Below are positions 32,259 to 41,073 of a stretch of DNA of 58,931 nucleotides, piece by piece. Positions within the stretch are counted from its first letter, which is position 1; each line of letters starts with the position of its first letter. The stretch spans positions 1-58,931 of the forward strand of contig WFPF01000135.1 of NCBI GenBank assembly GCA_015487695.1. The letters are read 5' to 3'. The notes under the pieces were generated by a model. That model worked only from the letters and a program-made list of their open reading frames with translations, was not told where the DNA came from and made no database searches. Source of the stretch: Chitinophagales bacterium (lineage in GTDB: Bacteria > Bacteroidota > Bacteroidia > Chitinophagales > S012-47). A program made the translations under genes and the position numbers.

Positions 32259-32996
32259 TCAGCTTCTGTCTTTCCTTTTTCCGTAATCATTCCCCCTCAT
32301 CTTAATAACTCCGAGCGCGGCTTCTTTTATGATGTTTTTACTCATTTTCGATTTTCCCAGTTCGCGATCGATAAATGTGATCGGTACTTCAATGAGCCGA
32401 AACCCGAGTTTCCATGCCGCATATTTCATCTGAATCTGGAAGGCATAACCGACAAATGTGATTTTATTGAAATCAATGCTTTCCAGCACATCGCGGGTCC
32501 AGCAGATAAATCCGGCCGTGGTGTCGTGAACCGGAATGCCCGTAATGGCCCGTGCATATACCGAGGCGAAGTAGGAAATCAGGATGCGCGAAAGCGGCCA
32601 GTTTTTCACCTTGCCGCCTTTCACATATCGCGAACCCACGGAAACATCTCCTCCCTGCACGGCATTGGCCGCCCGCAGACGCACCAGGTCCTCGGGGTTG
32701 TGAGAAAAATCCGCATCCATTTCAAAAATGTACTGATAGTCGCTACTCAGACTCCATTCAAATCCTTTGATATAGGCAGTTCCCAGGCCAAGTTTGCCCG
32801 AGCGCTCCACCAGGTGCAGCCGATCCGGAAATTCTTTTTGCAGATCTTTTACGATCTGTGCCGTTCCATCGGGTGAACCGTCATCCACAATCAGAATCTC
32901 GAAAGGGTGTTCGAGTGAAAAAACCTTCCTGATGATTCTTTCAATGTTCTCCTTTTCGTTGTAGGTAGGAATGATTACAATGGAATCTCTTTTCAA
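32259..32996 (-). CDS. Polyprenol monophosphomannose synthase-like glycosyltransferase (GT2)
   Basis: A 245-aa soluble GT-A enzyme resembling dolichol-phosphate mannose synthase: IVIIPTYNEKENIERII at the N-terminus, VDDGSPDGTAQIV, the metal-binding FEMDADFSHNPEDL, VGSRYVKGG, and the C-terminal amphipathic FVGYAFQIQMKYA and PITFIDRELGKSKMS blocks. It would transfer a sugar from a nucleotide donor to polyprenyl phosphate on the cytoplasmic face. There is no C-terminal TM domain. The start is a TTG at 32996 (no in-frame ATG upstream before a stop). It follows the exonuclease gene by 34 bases. Confidence 0.92.
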   Translation of the reverse strand: MKRDSIVIIPTYNEKENIERIIRKVFSLEHPFEILIVDDGSPDGTAQIVKDLQKEFPDRLHLVERSGKLGLGTAYIKGFEWSLSSDYQYIFEMDADFSHNPEDLVRLRAANAVQGGDVSVGSRYVKGGKVKNWPLSRILISYFASVYARAITGIPVHDTTAGFICWTRDVLESIDFNKITFVGYAFQIQMKYAAWKLGFRLIEVPITFIDRELGKSKMSKNIIKEAALGVIKMRGNDYGKRKDRS

Positions 32997-33030
32997 GTCG
33001 CTCGCTTTATTAAATATTAATTAATAGGGA

Positions 33031-33789
33031 TCAGGACATTTTCTTTTTTATTTCTTTGAGCTTTTGCTTCGTGTCGCTCATAAAATCCGCATTCATAATC
33101 CAGTCGTAATATTGGGGTTCGCGTCTGAGTACGTCCACTACCTTACGGCCCTTGTGCTTGCCAAAGTTAAAGATAACTTCTCCCTCTTTGAGTATCATCC
33201 TGCGTCCCAGATCGACAAAATCGTCTTGTTTGCAAAAGCGGTCCAGTGCTTCGGGCGTTCTTTCCAGATCGTTATAACGTGCCAGCTGCGATTCAAGTAC
33301 TTCGAAGGTAGCCGTGATGTCGGCTTCCGCACTGTGTGCGTCAATTAATTCCTTGTCGCAATAAAAGCGATAAGCCGCACTGAGGTCGCGCCTTTCTTTT
33401 TGTATAAAGATTTGATATGCATCAATGAGCTTTCGGTCATCGATATCGAATTTCAGACCTGATCGGGCAAACTCTTCGATGAGCATGGGTACATCGAAAC
33501 GGTTGCTGTTGTATCCGGCCAGGTCACACTGATCAAGATATTCCAGAATTTCCGCTGCCTTGTCGGCAAAAACGGGGGCATCTTTTACATCCTCATTGCT
33601 GATCCCGTGAATTTTCACAGCTTCCTCGGCTATGGGCATTTCGGGATTGAAGCGATAAACGCGGGTTTCACGGAGTCCATCGGGAAAGAGCTTGAGAATG
33701 GCCAGTTCTACAATGCGATCTTTCGATACACTCGTTCCGGTGCTTTCAATGTCAAAAAATGCCAACGGCCTCGTTAGTTTCAGATTCAT
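33031..33789 (-). CDS. DnaQ-like 3'-5' exonuclease
   Basis: A 252-aa DEDD-family exonuclease. ExoI motif FFDIESTGTS has Asp13 and Glu15; ExoII is AGYNSNRFDVPML; ExoIII lies in the HSAEADITATF block, giving the DEDDh pattern. The C-terminal ~70 residues (GEVIFNFGKHKGRKVVDVLR, YYDWIMNADF) form the small extra domain common to this Bacteroidota family. It may proofread, or trim RNA or DNA ends; it is not the polymerase epsilon subunit for certain. It overlaps the mpl stop by four bases (ATGA), so the two are translationally coupled. Confidence 0.9.
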   Translation of the reverse strand: MNLKLTRPLAFFDIESTGTSVSKDRIVELAILKLFPDGLRETRVYRFNPEMPIAEEAVKIHGISNEDVKDAPVFADKAAEILEYLDQCDLAGYNSNRFDVPMLIEEFARSGLKFDIDDRKLIDAYQIFIQKERRDLSAAYRFYCDKELIDAHSAEADITATFEVLESQLARYNDLERTPEALDRFCKQDDFVDLGRRMILKEGEVIFNFGKHKGRKVVDVLRREPQYYDWIMNADFMSDTKQKLKEIKKKMS

Positions 33790-35165
33790 AATGTTCCCTT
33801 TTTTCGGGCAGCAGCAAAAGTAGCCAAATCACTCCAATCTTTGCCACCCCAATGGCCGGAGCTCATCAGCAGGATGACGTTGTTTTTATTGCTTTTATTT
33901 TTTACCGCCTTCTGAATTTCGCTGATATTTTGTGAAACCGTAAGTCCGGGGAATCCGAAGCTCCTGTAAATCATCTCTTCATCTACCCCGGCTCCCTTTT
34001 TTTTCAGTGCATCGGGGTTCAAATAGACATAGGCTTCATCGGCCTCACGGAGGCTGTCTTTATACTCTTTGAGGAATTCGGGGCGAAGAGAACTGAAGGT
34101 ATGCAACTCCAAAACTGCGGTAAAATGATGACGGGGATAATGAAGACGAACCGCAGCGACACTGGCCCGTACCTTGGAGGGAGCATGGGCGAAATCATTT
34201 ATCAGGGTCAGATCTTCACTTTGTGCTATGATTTCAAGCCTGCGCGAGGGGCCGGGAAAGCCGGAAGCAGCCCGCGCTATCAAAGCGGAATCAAGGCCAT
34301 ACTCCTTTGCCGCAAGAGCAGCAGCCATATAATTGCTGGCATTGTGAACTCCCAGCATGGGAAGCACACATGTTTCCTGATCCAGCTCAAAGTGAATGCC
34401 ATCGCTCTGTGCTTTGCACGGAGGGCTGATATATGGGATGCGCTTACAGGGGGCATCGGTCTGCTCCACGAGTTCAGCAAGGATGCTGTCCGATTGGTTG
34501 TAGATCAGTGTGCCATGTGGCGGGATGCTGCGAATCAGTTTTCTAAATTGTTCGAGATAAAGATCAAAACGCGGGAAGACATTGATATGGTCCCAGGCTA
34601 TGCCCGTAATGATGGCAATGTCGGCTTTGTAAAAAAGAAACTTGGGAACAGGCTTCAGAGCCGAAGCGAGATATTCGTCTCCTTCGAAGATGGCCAGCTC
34701 GGCTCCGGGGTCAATGTTGACCATGGTTTCGTATCCTTTCAGACGGGCACCCACAAGAAAGTTGCAGCTGCGTCCGGCTTCTTTGAATATATGCAGCAGC
34801 ATGGAGCTTACCGTAGTTTTGCCATGGCTGCCGGCCACCACAATGCGGGGCTTATCTTTTGCAATTTCATACATAAACTCGGGAAAAGAGTAAATCGGCA
34901 GATCCAGCTCGAGTGCTTTGCTCAGCTCCGGATTGTCTTTCCCGGCATGCATTCCCAGGATCACGGCATCCAGGCCGCTGTGAATGCGGGAAGGAAACCA
35001 GCCGTTTTTTTCGGGTAGCAGTCCGTGCTTCTTCAGGGCCGAATATGCCGGCTCATAAATTTCATCATCGGAGCCTGTGACATGGTGCCCCGCCTTCGAC
35101 AGAGCAATGGCCAGGTTGTGCATCACACTGCCCCCGATAGATATAAAGTGATATTTTTTAAACAT
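33786..35165 (-). CDS. mpl: UDP-N-acetylmuramate-peptide ligase Mpl (Mur ligase family)
   Basis: Attaches recycled murein tripeptide (L-Ala-gamma-D-Glu-meso-Dap) to UDP-MurNAc in cell-wall recycling. The 459-aa protein has the N-terminal nucleotide-sugar domain (YHFISIGGSVMHNLAIALSK), the ATP-binding loop AGSHGKTT at residues 111-118, the central domain (FEGDEYLASALKP, GIAWDHINVFPRFD) and the C-terminal ligase domain (LINDFAHAPSKVRASVAAVR). The GGSVMHNLA and HAGKDNPELSKA segments point to Mpl rather than MurC. It is first in a minus-strand run with the exonuclease and the DPM1-like transferase. Confidence 0.9.
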   Translation of the reverse strand: MFKKYHFISIGGSVMHNLAIALSKAGHHVTGSDDEIYEPAYSALKKHGLLPEKNGWFPSRIHSGLDAVILGMHAGKDNPELSKALELDLPIYSFPEFMYEIAKDKPRIVVAGSHGKTTVSSMLLHIFKEAGRSCNFLVGARLKGYETMVNIDPGAELAIFEGDEYLASALKPVPKFLFYKADIAIITGIAWDHINVFPRFDLYLEQFRKLIRSIPPHGTLIYNQSDSILAELVEQTDAPCKRIPYISPPCKAQSDGIHFELDQETCVLPMLGVHNASNYMAAALAAKEYGLDSALIARAASGFPGPSRRLEIIAQSEDLTLINDFAHAPSKVRASVAAVRLHYPRHHFTAVLELHTFSSLRPEFLKEYKDSLREADEAYVYLNPDALKKKGAGVDEEMIYRSFGFPGLTVSQNISEIQKAVKNKSNKNNVILLMSSGHWGGKDWSDLATFAAARKKGTL

Positions 35166-35223
35166 GGATGTAACAATATAGGAGATGATGCGTAGTTATA
35201 GAAAGTAACAAAATACCTTAAAT

Positions 35224-35373
35224 ATGAAAAGCAAAAAAATCCAAAGCAGAGGTGCAATTTTAGCACTTATTTTATTTGCAACAATGTTAATTGCACAATC
35301 ATGCTCTGTAAGCCATTACGGTTGCCCAAATCAAATTACAAAAGCCGAAACCCATCAGGACGTAAACGGTTAA
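35224..35373 (+). CDS. Very small lipoprotein (49 aa)
   Basis: A complete 49-codon frame just above the size where spurious frames dominate. It encodes a basic n-region (MKSKKIQSRG), a hydrophobic core (AILALILFATMLIA) and a lipobox QSC, then the short mature peptide CSVSHYGCPNQITKAETHQD. The design is that of small Bacteroidota lipoproteins with a CxVxxYGCP start. It sits alone between the divergent mpl gene and the next outer-membrane protein gene and is followed 31 bases later by a strong hairpin terminator, which supports a monocistronic message. Function unknown; an antimicrobial or signalling role cannot be excluded. Confidence 0.75.
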   Translation: MKSKKIQSRGAILALILFATMLIAQSCSVSHYGCPNQITKAETHQDVNG

Positions 35374-35404
35374 AAATAAACGAAAAGTCCATTTACCCTA
35401 AGCT

Positions 35405-35461
35405 CCGGGTAGGATTTGCCAGGCACTTCAAAGGCCAACGCAAACCTTACCCGGTTTTTTT
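35405..35461 (+). terminator. Rho-independent terminator after the 49-aa lipoprotein gene
   Basis: CCGGGTAGGATTTGC pairs with GCAAACCTTACCCGG over 15 positions with one mismatch and one G-U, around a 20-base loop, followed by TTTTTTT. Confidence 0.8.
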
Positions 35462-35592
35462 ATGCCTTTCGGGCAGCAATCGGGCGCATAATTTTACCAT
35501 GCAATGACCCGAGACACGAGAAATCGGCTCCTATGCGTTAAATGCTTTGCGGCAGCATGCGGGAATTTTATATTTTTATACGAGCTTAATAA

Positions 35593-36399
35593 ATGAAAGA
35601 TCGAAATTTGAAAAAACTATTCATTCTCTGTGCATTGCTGATATTAGCACCCGTGCTCCGGAGCCAGTCAACAGAATTGGGATCGGAGGAGAGCTTTAGT
35701 ACGTTAAAGCAAAAAGAGTTGAGTTTCGGTGGCAGGCTGAATACCAACGGCTGGTCGGCTTTTGTCACTTATAATAAGAGCACAGGCTTTTATAAATCGA
35801 AGTTTTATCAGTTTGAGCTGATCAACTACCGGGATCCCAAGGAGAAGAAAGTGAATAATGAGAGTGCGATTACTATTACCAATCGCTTTGGCAATCACCC
35901 CAAGTCATACATATTTGCGAAGCAAAACACATTCTTAAGCCTGCATTTTTCAACAGGCAAGCGGCTCCTGATTGGTGACAAAGCTGAGAAAAGCGGGGTG
36001 TCTGCAGAGTTTACCTATCAATACGGCTTTTCCCTCGGACTCATCAAGCCTTATTATCTGGACTTGATTTACACGGTTCGAACCGATGGAATCACTCAGA
36101 ATATTCCGAGACCGGAGCGTTACAGTCCGGAGAACCAGGATAAATTTCTAGACCAACGCTACATCTTCGGATCTTCAGGTTTTACAAAGGGACTGGATGA
36201 AATCACACCGGTACCCGGATTGCATGCCAAGAGCGGTCTTCGATTTGATTGGGCACCTTTCAACGAATTGGTCAGGGCCCTTGAGATAGGATTGGCCGCT
36301 GATGTGTATTTTCGCAGGATTCCGATTATGTTGAATGATCAGAACAAGTTCTATTTCGTCAACATTTACCTCGGAGTGGAGTTTGGTAAAAGATGGTAA
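35593..36399 (+). CDS. Outer-membrane beta-barrel protein upstream of lipA
   Basis: A 268-aa protein with signal peptide NLKKLFILCALLILAPVLRS and a body of amphipathic strands (LSFGGRLNTNGWSAFVTY, FYKSKFYQFELINYRD, FTYQYGFSLGLIKPYYLDLI, FYFVNIYLGVEFGKRW). The final residues are aromatic-rich and end in Trp, typical of outer-membrane barrels. No named family is recognised; to my knowledge similar proteins occur beside lipA in Bacteroidota. The stop is 12 bases before the lipA start, suggesting cotranscription. An imperfect -7 box (TATTTTTA) lies upstream. A role in lipoic acid metabolism is not implied by the sequence. Confidence 0.82.
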   Translation: MKDRNLKKLFILCALLILAPVLRSQSTELGSEESFSTLKQKELSFGGRLNTNGWSAFVTYNKSTGFYKSKFYQFELINYRDPKEKKVNNESAITITNRFGNHPKSYIFAKQNTFLSLHFSTGKRLLIGDKAEKSGVSAEFTYQYGFSLGLIKPYYLDLIYTVRTDGITQNIPRPERYSPENQDKFLDQRYIFGSSGFTKGLDEITPVPGLHAKSGLRFDWAPFNELVRALEIGLAADVYFRRIPIMLNDQNKFYFVNIYLGVEFGKRW

Positions 36400-36411
36400 A
36401 GCGAAAAAACA

Positions 36412-37287
36412 ATGATAGATCTTCCGATTGCCGATAAGGTAGAAACCCGCAACGGGAAACCGAAATGGCTGCGTGTAAAGCTGCCCATCGGGGAAAATTA
36501 CCGAAAAGTAAGAAAGCTGGTTGATGACAATCAGGTGCATACCATTTGTCAAAGTGGCAATTGCCCCAATATGGGCGAATGCTGGGGAGCGGGCACAGCC
36601 ACCTTTATGATTCTGGGCAATATTTGTACCCGATCCTGTGGCTTTTGTGCGGTAGCTACCGGACGTCCGCTGGCTGTGGACTGGAGTGAGCCGGAACGTG
36701 TAGCCCGGGCGGTTCAAACCATGGGCGTCAGGCATTGCGTTATCACGTCCGTTGACCGTGACGACCTCGAGGATTGTGGAGCCGCTTTTTGGGCAGAAAC
36801 GGTCAGGCAAATAAGAGCTCTCAACCCGGAAACGACCCTCGAAACACTCATCCCTGACTTTAAAGGGAGGCCGGAACTCATTCAGAAAGTAATAGATGTG
36901 AAACCGGAAGTGGTTTCTCACAATCTGGAAACCGTGAAACGGCTCACAAGACTCATTCGCCCGCAGGCAAAATATGAACGCAGTCTGGATGTGCTGCGAA
37001 TGCTCAAAGCAGGGGGCGTGAGAACCAAGTCAGGCATCATGCTTGGTCTGGGTGAGAGCGAGCCCGAGGTGCTCGAAAGCATCGATGACCTGGCCAATGC
37101 CGGAGTGGATGTGCTGACCATCGGCCAATATCTTCAACCGAGTAAAATGCACGCCAGGGTACTGGAATTTGTGCACCCCGATCAATTTGAGAAGTATCGC
37201 CTGTATGCCCTTGATAAGGGCTTTATGTTTGTCGAAAGCTCCGCCTTGGTACGCTCTTCCTACCATGCCGAAAAACATGTATTGTAA
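36412..37287 (+). CDS. lipA: Lipoyl synthase
   Basis: A radical-SAM enzyme that inserts two sulfur atoms into octanoyl-lysine of lipoyl domains. The 291-aa protein has the auxiliary cluster cysteines 46, 51 and 57 ([12 protein letters not shown]), the radical SAM CxxxCxxC at 72, 76 and 79 ([10 protein letters not shown]), [17 protein letters not shown], and the conserved tail [12 protein letters not shown] that supplies the serine ligand. Complete and standard in size. No lipB or lplA is visible in the window. It is downstream of the outer-membrane protein gene with a 12-base gap. Confidence 0.98.
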   Translation: MIDLPIADKVETRNGKPKWLRVKLPIGENYRKVRKLVDDNQVHTICQSGNCPNMGECWGAGTATFMILGNICTRSCGFCAVATGRPLAVDWSEPERVARAVQTMGVRHCVITSVDRDDLEDCGAAFWAETVRQIRALNPETTLETLIPDFKGRPELIQKVIDVKPEVVSHNLETVKRLTRLIRPQAKYERSLDVLRMLKAGGVRTKSGIMLGLGESEPEVLESIDDLANAGVDVLTIGQYLQPSKMHARVLEFVHPDQFEKYRLYALDKGFMFVESSALVRSSYHAEKHVL

Positions 37288-37359
37288 GTGCAAAGTAAAA
37301 ATGGATTTCGCTCTGCCTCTTACATGAATAAATAGTTTTAATTAAAGCGGCTTAACGAT

Positions 37360-37367
37360 TATATTTG
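37360..37367 (+). promoter_or_regulatory. TAnnTTTG -7 box upstream of the 950-aa T9SS protein
   Basis: TATATTTG, 26 bases before the ATG at 37394, in an AT-rich stretch following lipA. A TTTT run ~20 bases upstream is the only -33 candidate. Confidence 0.55.
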
Positions 37368-37393
37368 ATTCTGGTAAAATCCAAAAAAATCCT

Positions 37394-40246
37394 ATGAAAA
37401 AAAGATTACTCGTTTCTTCCCTCACTCTGATACTGGCAGTGTCAGGGTTTTATTATTTCAATACGGGGCTGCAGCAGCCTGCAGATAACGAACGTTTTGT
37501 GCTGATGGATGCTCCGGAAGGAGTCGCTGTTTTGCAAAAAGCGGAAAAGAAAAACAAAGAAGGCATTGATTATTGGGCGGACTTTTCATTGAAAGCACGA
37601 GCCAATCAGTTTACACATGATATTGACCCGAAGGATGTGTATGAAGCCAGAAAAGCACATTACGAACTGATCAGGAGAGTTGCTCAGCAACGATCATCAA
37701 GCCTCAATATCGATTTTGATTTCATGGGCCCCAGCAACAAGGGTGGCCGTACGCGGGATTTGCTTTATGACCGCAACAACACCAAGAGAGTATATACCGG
37801 AGGGGTTTCGGGAGGACTCTACATCTCCAATGACGGGGGTTCTACATGGGAGCCATACTGGGGGAATGATACCCTGGCCGGAGTAAGTATCGTTTCGCTG
37901 ACACAGGCAGCCAATGGTGACATATATGTCGGCACAGGTGAATTCGTGAGTACGGGCTTTTCTCAGGGTACCGGGCGTTCAAGAAGCTTTATCGGTCAGG
38001 GAATCTGGAAATCAAGCGATGGAGGAAACACTTTCCATCAGCTGAAAGCCACTGCTCCGGTACCAAGTACCTCATCGGCTACCTTTGCATTCGTAGCCGA
38101 ACTCGAAGCGCACCCGAGCGATCCCAATGTCATCCTTGCCGGGACGGCCAAAGGGCTGAAAATAACATATGACGGAGGAGCCAGCTGGGAAGAAGCCAGC
38201 ACAGCACTCGGATTGAGAAACAAAGACATCCAGGACCTGGAAGTAACGGCTTCGGGCAAGGTTCATTTAACAGCCGGTGGCAAGTATTGGCATGGAAATA
38301 TCGATGACAAGACTTCTTATCAGGAGGTGAATGTAGGCAGCAGCTTTAAGGATGCAAAAATTGCCACGGCTCCTTCCGATGAAAATTACGTATACCTTAT
38401 CGGATGCAATGGTGGTGGAGAAACAGCCGGTCTGTACCGCTCTATTGACGGAGGAAACACATGGCGAAACATCGGGCCGAGTACCATGCCGGCTGCTTCA
38501 TTTAACCCGACCGGTACACAGGGCGACTATGATATGGAGATAGCGGTACATCCGGCCAATAAAGACATTGCATATGTTGCCGGTCAGTTTTCGGTTTACG
38601 AGTACAATTACTCCGAAGAGAACGGACAAGCCAAAGATTTCTGGTGGCCCATCAGCAACTGGTGGAGCGGTTCATCTGCTTTTGATCCGCACTATGTTCA
38701 TGCCGACCATCACCGCTTCGTTTTCCATCCGAATAATCCGGATGTAATGATTGTTTGTACGGATGGTGGTTTGTTTCGAACCAATGAGGCTTCCAAAAAA
38801 TATCCGAATCCGCCTGACTTTGAACAAATCAATAACGGCTACGGGGTGGCTCAGTTTAACAACATTGCCGTCAACCTGAAAGGCCACATCATCGGTGGAA
38901 CCCAGGACAACGGGGTCATGATTATCAACTTTAACGGAAATTCGACTACCCAGGCATTTCGTGCAAGTGGATTCGGTGATGGCGGATATGTCGAAGCATC
39001 CAAATTGAATGACCAGGCCTTCTTCGGCTCGTCCTATTTTGGAATTTTGGCACGTTCATCCAATGGCGGAGATGGGTTCTCCAGTTTCTATGACAATCAT
39101 ATTGATGGCAATGGAGACCGCCTTCCGGATGCCGGAGCACCCTTTGTTCCCGTAAGTCATTTGTATGAATTTACGGATATGAACAACCCCAACTACGGGA
39201 AAGGCCTTTTCCTGTGGACCCCGTTTGATGGGGTGTGGGCGGCATTTGATGCTTTGAACTTCGGCTCTATACCGACCTGGTTTCATATCGCAGGATCAGC
39301 CAATGGACTGCCATCAGCTGCAGAGTATACGGCTATGAACATCTCCGAAGATGGCAACCATCTCTTTGTGGGTACGTCAAGCGGTCGCGTTTATCGCATA
39401 TCCGGACTGAAAGATGTGGAATGGAAATACAATGACAACGGTACTCCAACCAATCCGGATGACGACTTCTTCGATCCGACTGCAGAGGGCATCACAACCC
39501 AATTGATTGGCAACTTCAGCAGTCGCTTTGTGAGTGATATTGCAGTGGATAAAAACAATCCTGAGCACGTTGTCGTGGCATTGGGTAATTATGGCAATAG
39601 CCATTACGTGTATCGATCTACAAATGCCGTATCTACTAATAATGCAAATTCATTCTCCAGCATTCAGAATAATTTGCCGAAGATGCCTGTATATAGTGTG
39701 GTGATTGACAGATATGACAGCAAGAATATCATCGTGGGTACTGAATTGGGTGTCTACGCATCCAACCTGAATGGCAGTAATTGGCAGCCTGAGTTCAACG
39801 GATTGCCTACCACACCGGTATTGACATTGAATCAGGAGTTGGTCTATGATCTTAATGGTGATTGCTATATCCTTTATGCCGGAACCTATGGCAAGGGAAG
39901 CTATGCATCGGCATCACTTTCGCCCTCGGGATGCCAGATTCCGAAAGGGAACTTCAGCACCGGGACAGGCAATCCGATTGCAAAACTTAACGGAGAGCTT
40001 AGCTTATTCCCGAATCCTGCATCGGATCAGTTGAACATCCGATTTACTCTGACAAAACAAAGTGATGCGCAGCTCCTGATTTATGACATGTCAGGCAAAG
40101 TTGTTGAAGATCGCTACCTGGGCTTGCTCACGGCTGGTGAGCAGCAGCAGGGCCTCACGGTAACATCGTTGAAAAACGGACAATACATTGTGGTGCTGCG
40201 AACAGACGACAGCCAACTGGTTAAAAAACTGTCCGTATTGCATTAA
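37394..40246 (+). CDS. T9SS-secreted Asp-box (sortilin/BNR-like) propeller protein
   Basis: A 950-aa secreted protein. Residues 1-24 form a signal anchor or signal peptide (KKRLLVSSLTLILAVSGFYY). A propeller follows, with Asp-box motifs such as ISNDGGSTW, KSSDGGNTF, ITYDGGASW and RSIDGGNTW and blade phrases PSNKGGRTRDLLYD and AHPSDPNVILAGTAKG. The final ~75 residues (LFPNPASDQLNIRFTL to KKLSVLH) are a type A T9SS sorting domain. Its propeller is related in style to that of the 1905-aa protein at 21616, but it has no HYR-like repeats. It probably binds or processes a surface glycan or protein; no catalytic residue can be named. It has its own promoter box and a strong terminator, so is monocistronic. 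Confidence 0.9.
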   Translation: MKKRLLVSSLTLILAVSGFYYFNTGLQQPADNERFVLMDAPEGVAVLQKAEKKNKEGIDYWADFSLKARANQFTHDIDPKDVYEARKAHYELIRRVAQQRSSSLNIDFDFMGPSNKGGRTRDLLYDRNNTKRVYTGGVSGGLYISNDGGSTWEPYWGNDTLAGVSIVSLTQAANGDIYVGTGEFVSTGFSQGTGRSRSFIGQGIWKSSDGGNTFHQLKATAPVPSTSSATFAFVAELEAHPSDPNVILAGTAKGLKITYDGGASWEEASTALGLRNKDIQDLEVTASGKVHLTAGGKYWHGNIDDKTSYQEVNVGSSFKDAKIATAPSDENYVYLIGCNGGGETAGLYRSIDGGNTWRNIGPSTMPAASFNPTGTQGDYDMEIAVHPANKDIAYVAGQFSVYEYNYSEENGQAKDFWWPISNWWSGSSAFDPHYVHADHHRFVFHPNNPDVMIVCTDGGLFRTNEASKKYPNPPDFEQINNGYGVAQFNNIAVNLKGHIIGGTQDNGVMIINFNGNSTTQAFRASGFGDGGYVEASKLNDQAFFGSSYFGILARSSNGGDGFSSFYDNHIDGNGDRLPDAGAPFVPVSHLYEFTDMNNPNYGKGLFLWTPFDGVWAAFDALNFGSIPTWFHIAGSANGLPSAAEYTAMNISEDGNHLFVGTSSGRVYRISGLKDVEWKYNDNGTPTNPDDDFFDPTAEGITTQLIGNFSSRFVSDIAVDKNNPEHVVVALGNYGNSHYVYRSTNAVSTNNANSFSSIQNNLPKMPVYSVVIDRYDSKNIIVGTELGVYASNLNGSNWQPEFNGLPTTPVLTLNQELVYDLNGDCYILYAGTYGKGSYASASLSPSGCQIPKGNFSTGTGNPIAKLNGELSLFPNPASDQLNIRFTLTKQSDAQLLIYDMSGKVVEDRYLGLLTAGEQQQGLTVTSLKNGQYIVVLRTDDSQLVKKLSVLH

Positions 40247-40274
40247 TCAGTTTGGCATACGAAAGACATAAGTA

Positions 40275-40311
40275 CCCCCGGAGCATGAATCAAAATGTTG
40301 CGGGGGTTTTT
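40275..40311 (+). terminator. Rho-independent terminator after the 950-aa T9SS gene
   Basis: CCCCCG with GAGCA pairs to TGTT-GCGGGGG over ~11 positions with one mismatch, around a loop of about 10 bases, followed by TTTTTCTTTT. Confidence 0.8.
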
Positions 40312-40508
40312 CTTTTATGTGCTCCGGCAAGACCAGAACGAGACTGCTCCCAGACCTGGGTAGCTTTCGGGCCGGGGCAATTGGACAGAAGACGCTGAGC
40401 TGATTATTAGGAAATACATCAATGGAAGGTAAATGAACCCAATGCCCGGGTAACTTTGTTTCAGACGGTGACAGAGCCTGCAAGACAAGTGCAGCTTCCC
40501 GGACTTAT

Positions 40509-40802
40509 TCAGAGGTTTGTGACTTCCTCCAGCTCTTCCCGGTTGAGCGCAATGATTTCCTTTCCTGTTTTCTTGTCAATGAAAGTCAATTGGTCCTTGT
40601 ACTCGTCAAAATCACTGAGAGCTTTGAACTTGAAATATAGGAAAGCTTCACGGTACCAGTAGTTTTTCTTTTGATCATCCCGGGGAATTCTGTCTTCGTC
40701 AATCTCCATTACTTTTTCCTCTATTCTTAGTTCCAGGGCCCCTGCATTCCGCAACGCTTCAAACTTACCAAGTACTTGTAATGCTTTTGTGATATCTCCC
40801 AT
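40509..40802 (-). CDS. Orphan 97-aa charged protein
   Basis: A complete frame of 97 residues with no signal peptide or TM segment. It is rich in Glu, Lys and Asp and has an aromatic core (NYWYREAFLYFKFKALSDFD) followed by EYKDQLTFIDKKTGKEIIAL, reading like a small alpha/beta domain. No family is recognised. In favour of its being real are its amino-acid make-up, a near-consensus -7 box (TATCTTAG, minus, 40833-40840), and an unusually structured upstream region with a hairpin, a palindrome and a repeated 9-mer. It is isolated between two terminators. Function unknown. Confidence 0.65.
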   Translation of the reverse strand: MGDITKALQVLGKFEALRNAGALELRIEEKVMEIDEDRIPRDDQKKNYWYREAFLYFKFKALSDFDEYKDQLTFIDKKTGKEIIALNREELEEVTNL

Positions 40803-40814
40803 TTCAGAACATTT

Positions 40815-40828
40815 CCGGCCCTGGCCGG
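40815..40828 (-). promoter_or_regulatory. GC hairpin in the leader of the 97-aa gene
   Basis: CCGGCC-CT-GGCCGG is a perfect inverted repeat that ends 12 bases before the ATG at 40802, inside the predicted leader. As RNA it would form a short stable stem near the ribosome entry site. No T-run follows, so it is not a terminator. Confidence 0.4.
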
Positions 40829-40844
40829 GTAACTAAGATAAATG

Positions 40845-40859
40845 ATTTGTTAAACAAAT
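40845..40859. promoter_or_regulatory. 15-bp palindrome, candidate operator of the 97-aa gene
   Basis: ATTTGTTAAACAAAT has perfect 7-bp arms around one base. It lies four bases upstream of the -7-like TATCTTAG and so would cover the -33 region. The arms contain TTTG in the minus direction. Confidence 0.4.
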
Positions 40860-40880
40860 GGGGCGACCCACAGGACTAAA

Positions 40881-40920
40881 AAATCGTGAATCCTGTTAAT
40901 AAACTATTTCCAAATCGTGA
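40881..40920. repeat. Direct 9-mer repeat upstream of the 97-aa gene
   Basis: AAATCGTGA occurs at 40881-40889 and 40912-40920, 31 bp apart (about three helical turns), 79-118 bp upstream of the ATG at 40802. The spacing would put both copies on the same DNA face. Confidence 0.35.
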
Positions 40921-41022
40921 TCATAAGAAAAGAACAATACTGTGACCCGGGAAAACAGAGGGAATGTACCTTAATGTAACCTTGCTAAGTTATAAGTTCT
41001 GGCCTGGAAGACCGGAGGGCAT

Positions 41023-41055
41023 AAAAAAGCCCCCGGAAAAACCGGAGGCTTTTTT
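41023..41055 (-). terminator. Terminator after the 666-aa T9SS gene (bidirectional form)
   Basis: A6-GCCCCCGG pairs with CCGGAGGC-T6 (one mismatch) around a five-base loop. It follows the minus-strand gene by 18 bases and has T-runs in both orientations. Confidence 0.8.
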
Positions 41056-41073
41056 AAAATAAATGAGAATAAA

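Noticed and set aside
40247-40483. 78-codon minus-strand frame after the 950-aa gene
   Set aside because: It crosses the strong terminator at 40275-40311 and encodes no recognisable or plausible protein.
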